This document shows positions 45,311 through 46,926 of a stretch of 46,926 bases of DNA, piece after piece. Position numbers and translations under genes: made by a program. A model generated the notes under the pieces. The model was given only the letters and a program-made list of their open reading frames with translations. It did not search any database and had not been told where the DNA came from. How positions within the stretch are numbered: position 1 is the stretch's first letter; every line of letters begins with the position of its first letter. Source of the stretch: Gammaproteobacteria bacterium (GTDB lineage: Bacteria; Pseudomonadota; Gammaproteobacteria; SZUA-229); the NCBI GenBank assembly GCA_015488295.1, contig WFOC01000002.1, forward strand, positions 1-46,926, read 5' to 3'.

Positions 45311-45997
45311 TCAAGTGCTTAGTTTATTGTTTTTCCACAGCAATGGTTTATGCAGAGGTTTGTTGTCAAGGTTCAGCTGTTCGCCATCAAATGTCAGACG
45401 GCCATCGGCTACCATTTGTAACATCATGGGGTAAATTTTGTGTTCCTGCTCCAGTACGCGAGAGGCCAAGCTGTTTTTATCGTCGCTATCAAGTACAGGG
45501 ACTTCAGCCTGTATGACAATCGGCCCGCTATCAAGTTCGTGGCTGACGTAATGCACGCTGGCACCGTGCACGGCATCGTGGTTATCGATGGCCATCTGGT
45601 GGGTGTTCAGGCCTTTGTATTTCGGCAGCAGGGACGGGTGGATGTTGACCAGGCGATCATGAAAATGGTCGATAAAGCCATCGCTTAAAATGCGCATGAA
45701 GCCGGCAAGCACAACAAGATCGGGTCTTAATGGATCGATGATATTGACCAGTGCGCGGTCAAAGGTTTGCCGGTCTGGGAACTGTTTGTGGTCGACGACG
45801 TGGGTTTCGATGTCGGCCAGCGCGGCACGATCCAGGCCGCCGGCTGTTACCTGATTGCTGATGACGGTTTTTATCTCGGCATCGAGCTGCTGGTTTTTTA
45901 TGGCATCAATGATGGCCTGCAGGTTACTGCCGCCGCCAGAGATGAGTACGACCAGTGAGATTTTTTTCTTTGCCACAGCGGTTTTATTGCAGGCCAC
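45311..45997 (-). CDS. purN: Phosphoribosylglycinamide formyltransferase
   Basis: VVLISGGGSNLQAIIDAI; ILSDGFIDHFHDRLVNIHPSLLPKYKGLNTH. Confidence 0.97.
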   Translation of the reverse strand: MACNKTAVAKKKISLVVLISGGGSNLQAIIDAIKNQQLDAEIKTVISNQVTAGGLDRAALADIETHVVDHKQFPDRQTFDRALVNIIDPLRPDLVVLAGFMRILSDGFIDHFHDRLVNIHPSLLPKYKGLNTHQMAIDNHDAVHGASVHYVSHELDSGPIVIQAEVPVLDSDDKNSLASRVLEQEHKIYPMMLQMVADGRLTFDGEQLNLDNKPLHKPLLWKNNKLST

Positions 45998-45999
45998 TG

Positions 46000-46926
46000 T
46001 TATTTAAAAACAACCTGGTCTTTGTCGCCGGGCTCGACAGTGCCCAACTGCCATGCGTTTTCACCGTTGTTATTCAACGTGTTGACGATGGCTTCGGCTT
46101 CGTCTGCGCTGACCATCAGTACCATGCCGACACCGCAGTTGAAGGTGCGGTACATCTCGTTGATTTCGACGTTGCCGTTTTTCTGTAACCACTGAAAAAT
46201 GTCTGGCAGTTGCCAGCTGCCGGTATCGACCACGGCCTGTGCATTTTCTGGCAGTACGCGTGGAATGTTTTCCAGCAGGCCGCCGCCGGTGATGTGTGCC
46301 ATGGCGTGGATGTCGAAATCTGGCAGCAGCTGGTGAATGGCTTTGACATAAATTCTTGTGGGTGCGAGCAGGGCATCCCCCAGTGACTTGCCGTCTTCGC
46401 CGAAACCGGCGTTGATGTCCGCACCGCTGACTTCGATAATTTTACGTACCAGTGAATAACCGTTGGAATGTGGCCCGCTGGAAGCGATAGCGACCATGAC
46501 ATCACCGGCTTTGACTTTCGAGCCGTCGATGATCTGCTGTTTTTCGACCACGCCGACGCAGAAGCCGGCCAGGTCATAATCACCTTTGCCGTACATGCCG
46601 GGCATCTCGGCGGTTTCGCCGCCGATCAATGCTGCATTCGACTGGCGGCAACCTTCGGCGATGCCTTCGACCACGCTGGCGGCGATCTCGGTGTTCAACT
46701 CGCCGGTGGCGTAGTAATCGAGAAAATACAGCGGCTCAGCGCCCAGCACTAAAATATCATTGACGCACATGGCGACCAGGTCGATGCCGATGGTGTCGTG
46801 TTTGTTCAGCTCGATGGCCAGTTTCAGCTTGGTGCCAACACCGTCAGTGCCCGAGACCAGTACCGGTTGCCTGTAGTTTTCCGGCAGTTCGAACAGGCCG
46901 CCAAAACCACCGAGACTGCCCATCAC
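46000..46926 (-). CDS. purM: Phosphoribosylformylglycinamidine cyclo-ligase (5' end outside window)
   Basis: [36 protein letters not shown]-terminal part missing at the window edge. Confidence 0.97.
   Translation of the reverse strand: MMGSLGGFGGLFELPENYRQPVLVSGTDGVGTKLKLAIELNKHDTIGIDLVAMCVNDILVLGAEPLYFLDYYATGELNTEIAASVVEGIAEGCRQSNAALIGGETAEMPGMYGKGDYDLAGFCVGVVEKQQIIDGSKVKAGDVMVAIASSGPHSNGYSLVRKIIEVSGADINAGFGEDGKSLGDALLAPTRIYVKAIHQLLPDFDIHAMAHITGGGLLENIPRVLPENAQAVVDTGSWQLPDIFQWLQKNGNVEINEMYRTFNCGVGMVLMVSADEAEAIVNTLNNNGENAWQLGTVEPGDKDQVVFK

Overview
The window is a gammaproteobacterial-type chromosomal segment and is almost entirely housekeeping. It runs from the 3' end of tuf through the S10/spc/alpha ribosomal protein superoperon (rpsJ to rplQ, including secY, rpmJ and rpoA). 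After that come uvrA (-), a YajR-like MFS gene, ssb, glmS, then miaB-ybeZ(phoH)-ybeY-corC-lnt, a short YbeL-like gene (-), leuS-lptE-holA, a small ORF (-), proA, nadD-rsfS-rlmH-maf-rng-yhdP, a secreted hypothetical, a nitrilase-family gene, a CPA2 antiporter, and darP/DUF3108/purN/purM (-). I found no CRISPR array, prophage, transposase, toxin-antitoxin pair, defence island, tRNA or rRNA, and no convincing undescribed multi-gene system. The items most worth a second look are non-coding: (1) a 454-bp structured region that splits rpsJ from rplC, resembling a displaced S10-type leader/promoter; (2) a 26-bp perfect palindrome centred on the nadD start codon, just downstream of a 25-bp inverted repeat built from heptamers; (3) REP-like palindromic elements at about 21.9 kb and 43.9 kb; (4) an unannotated 52-codon secreted-like ORF near 32.3 kb. 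Protein identities are from reading the translations; no database search was run.
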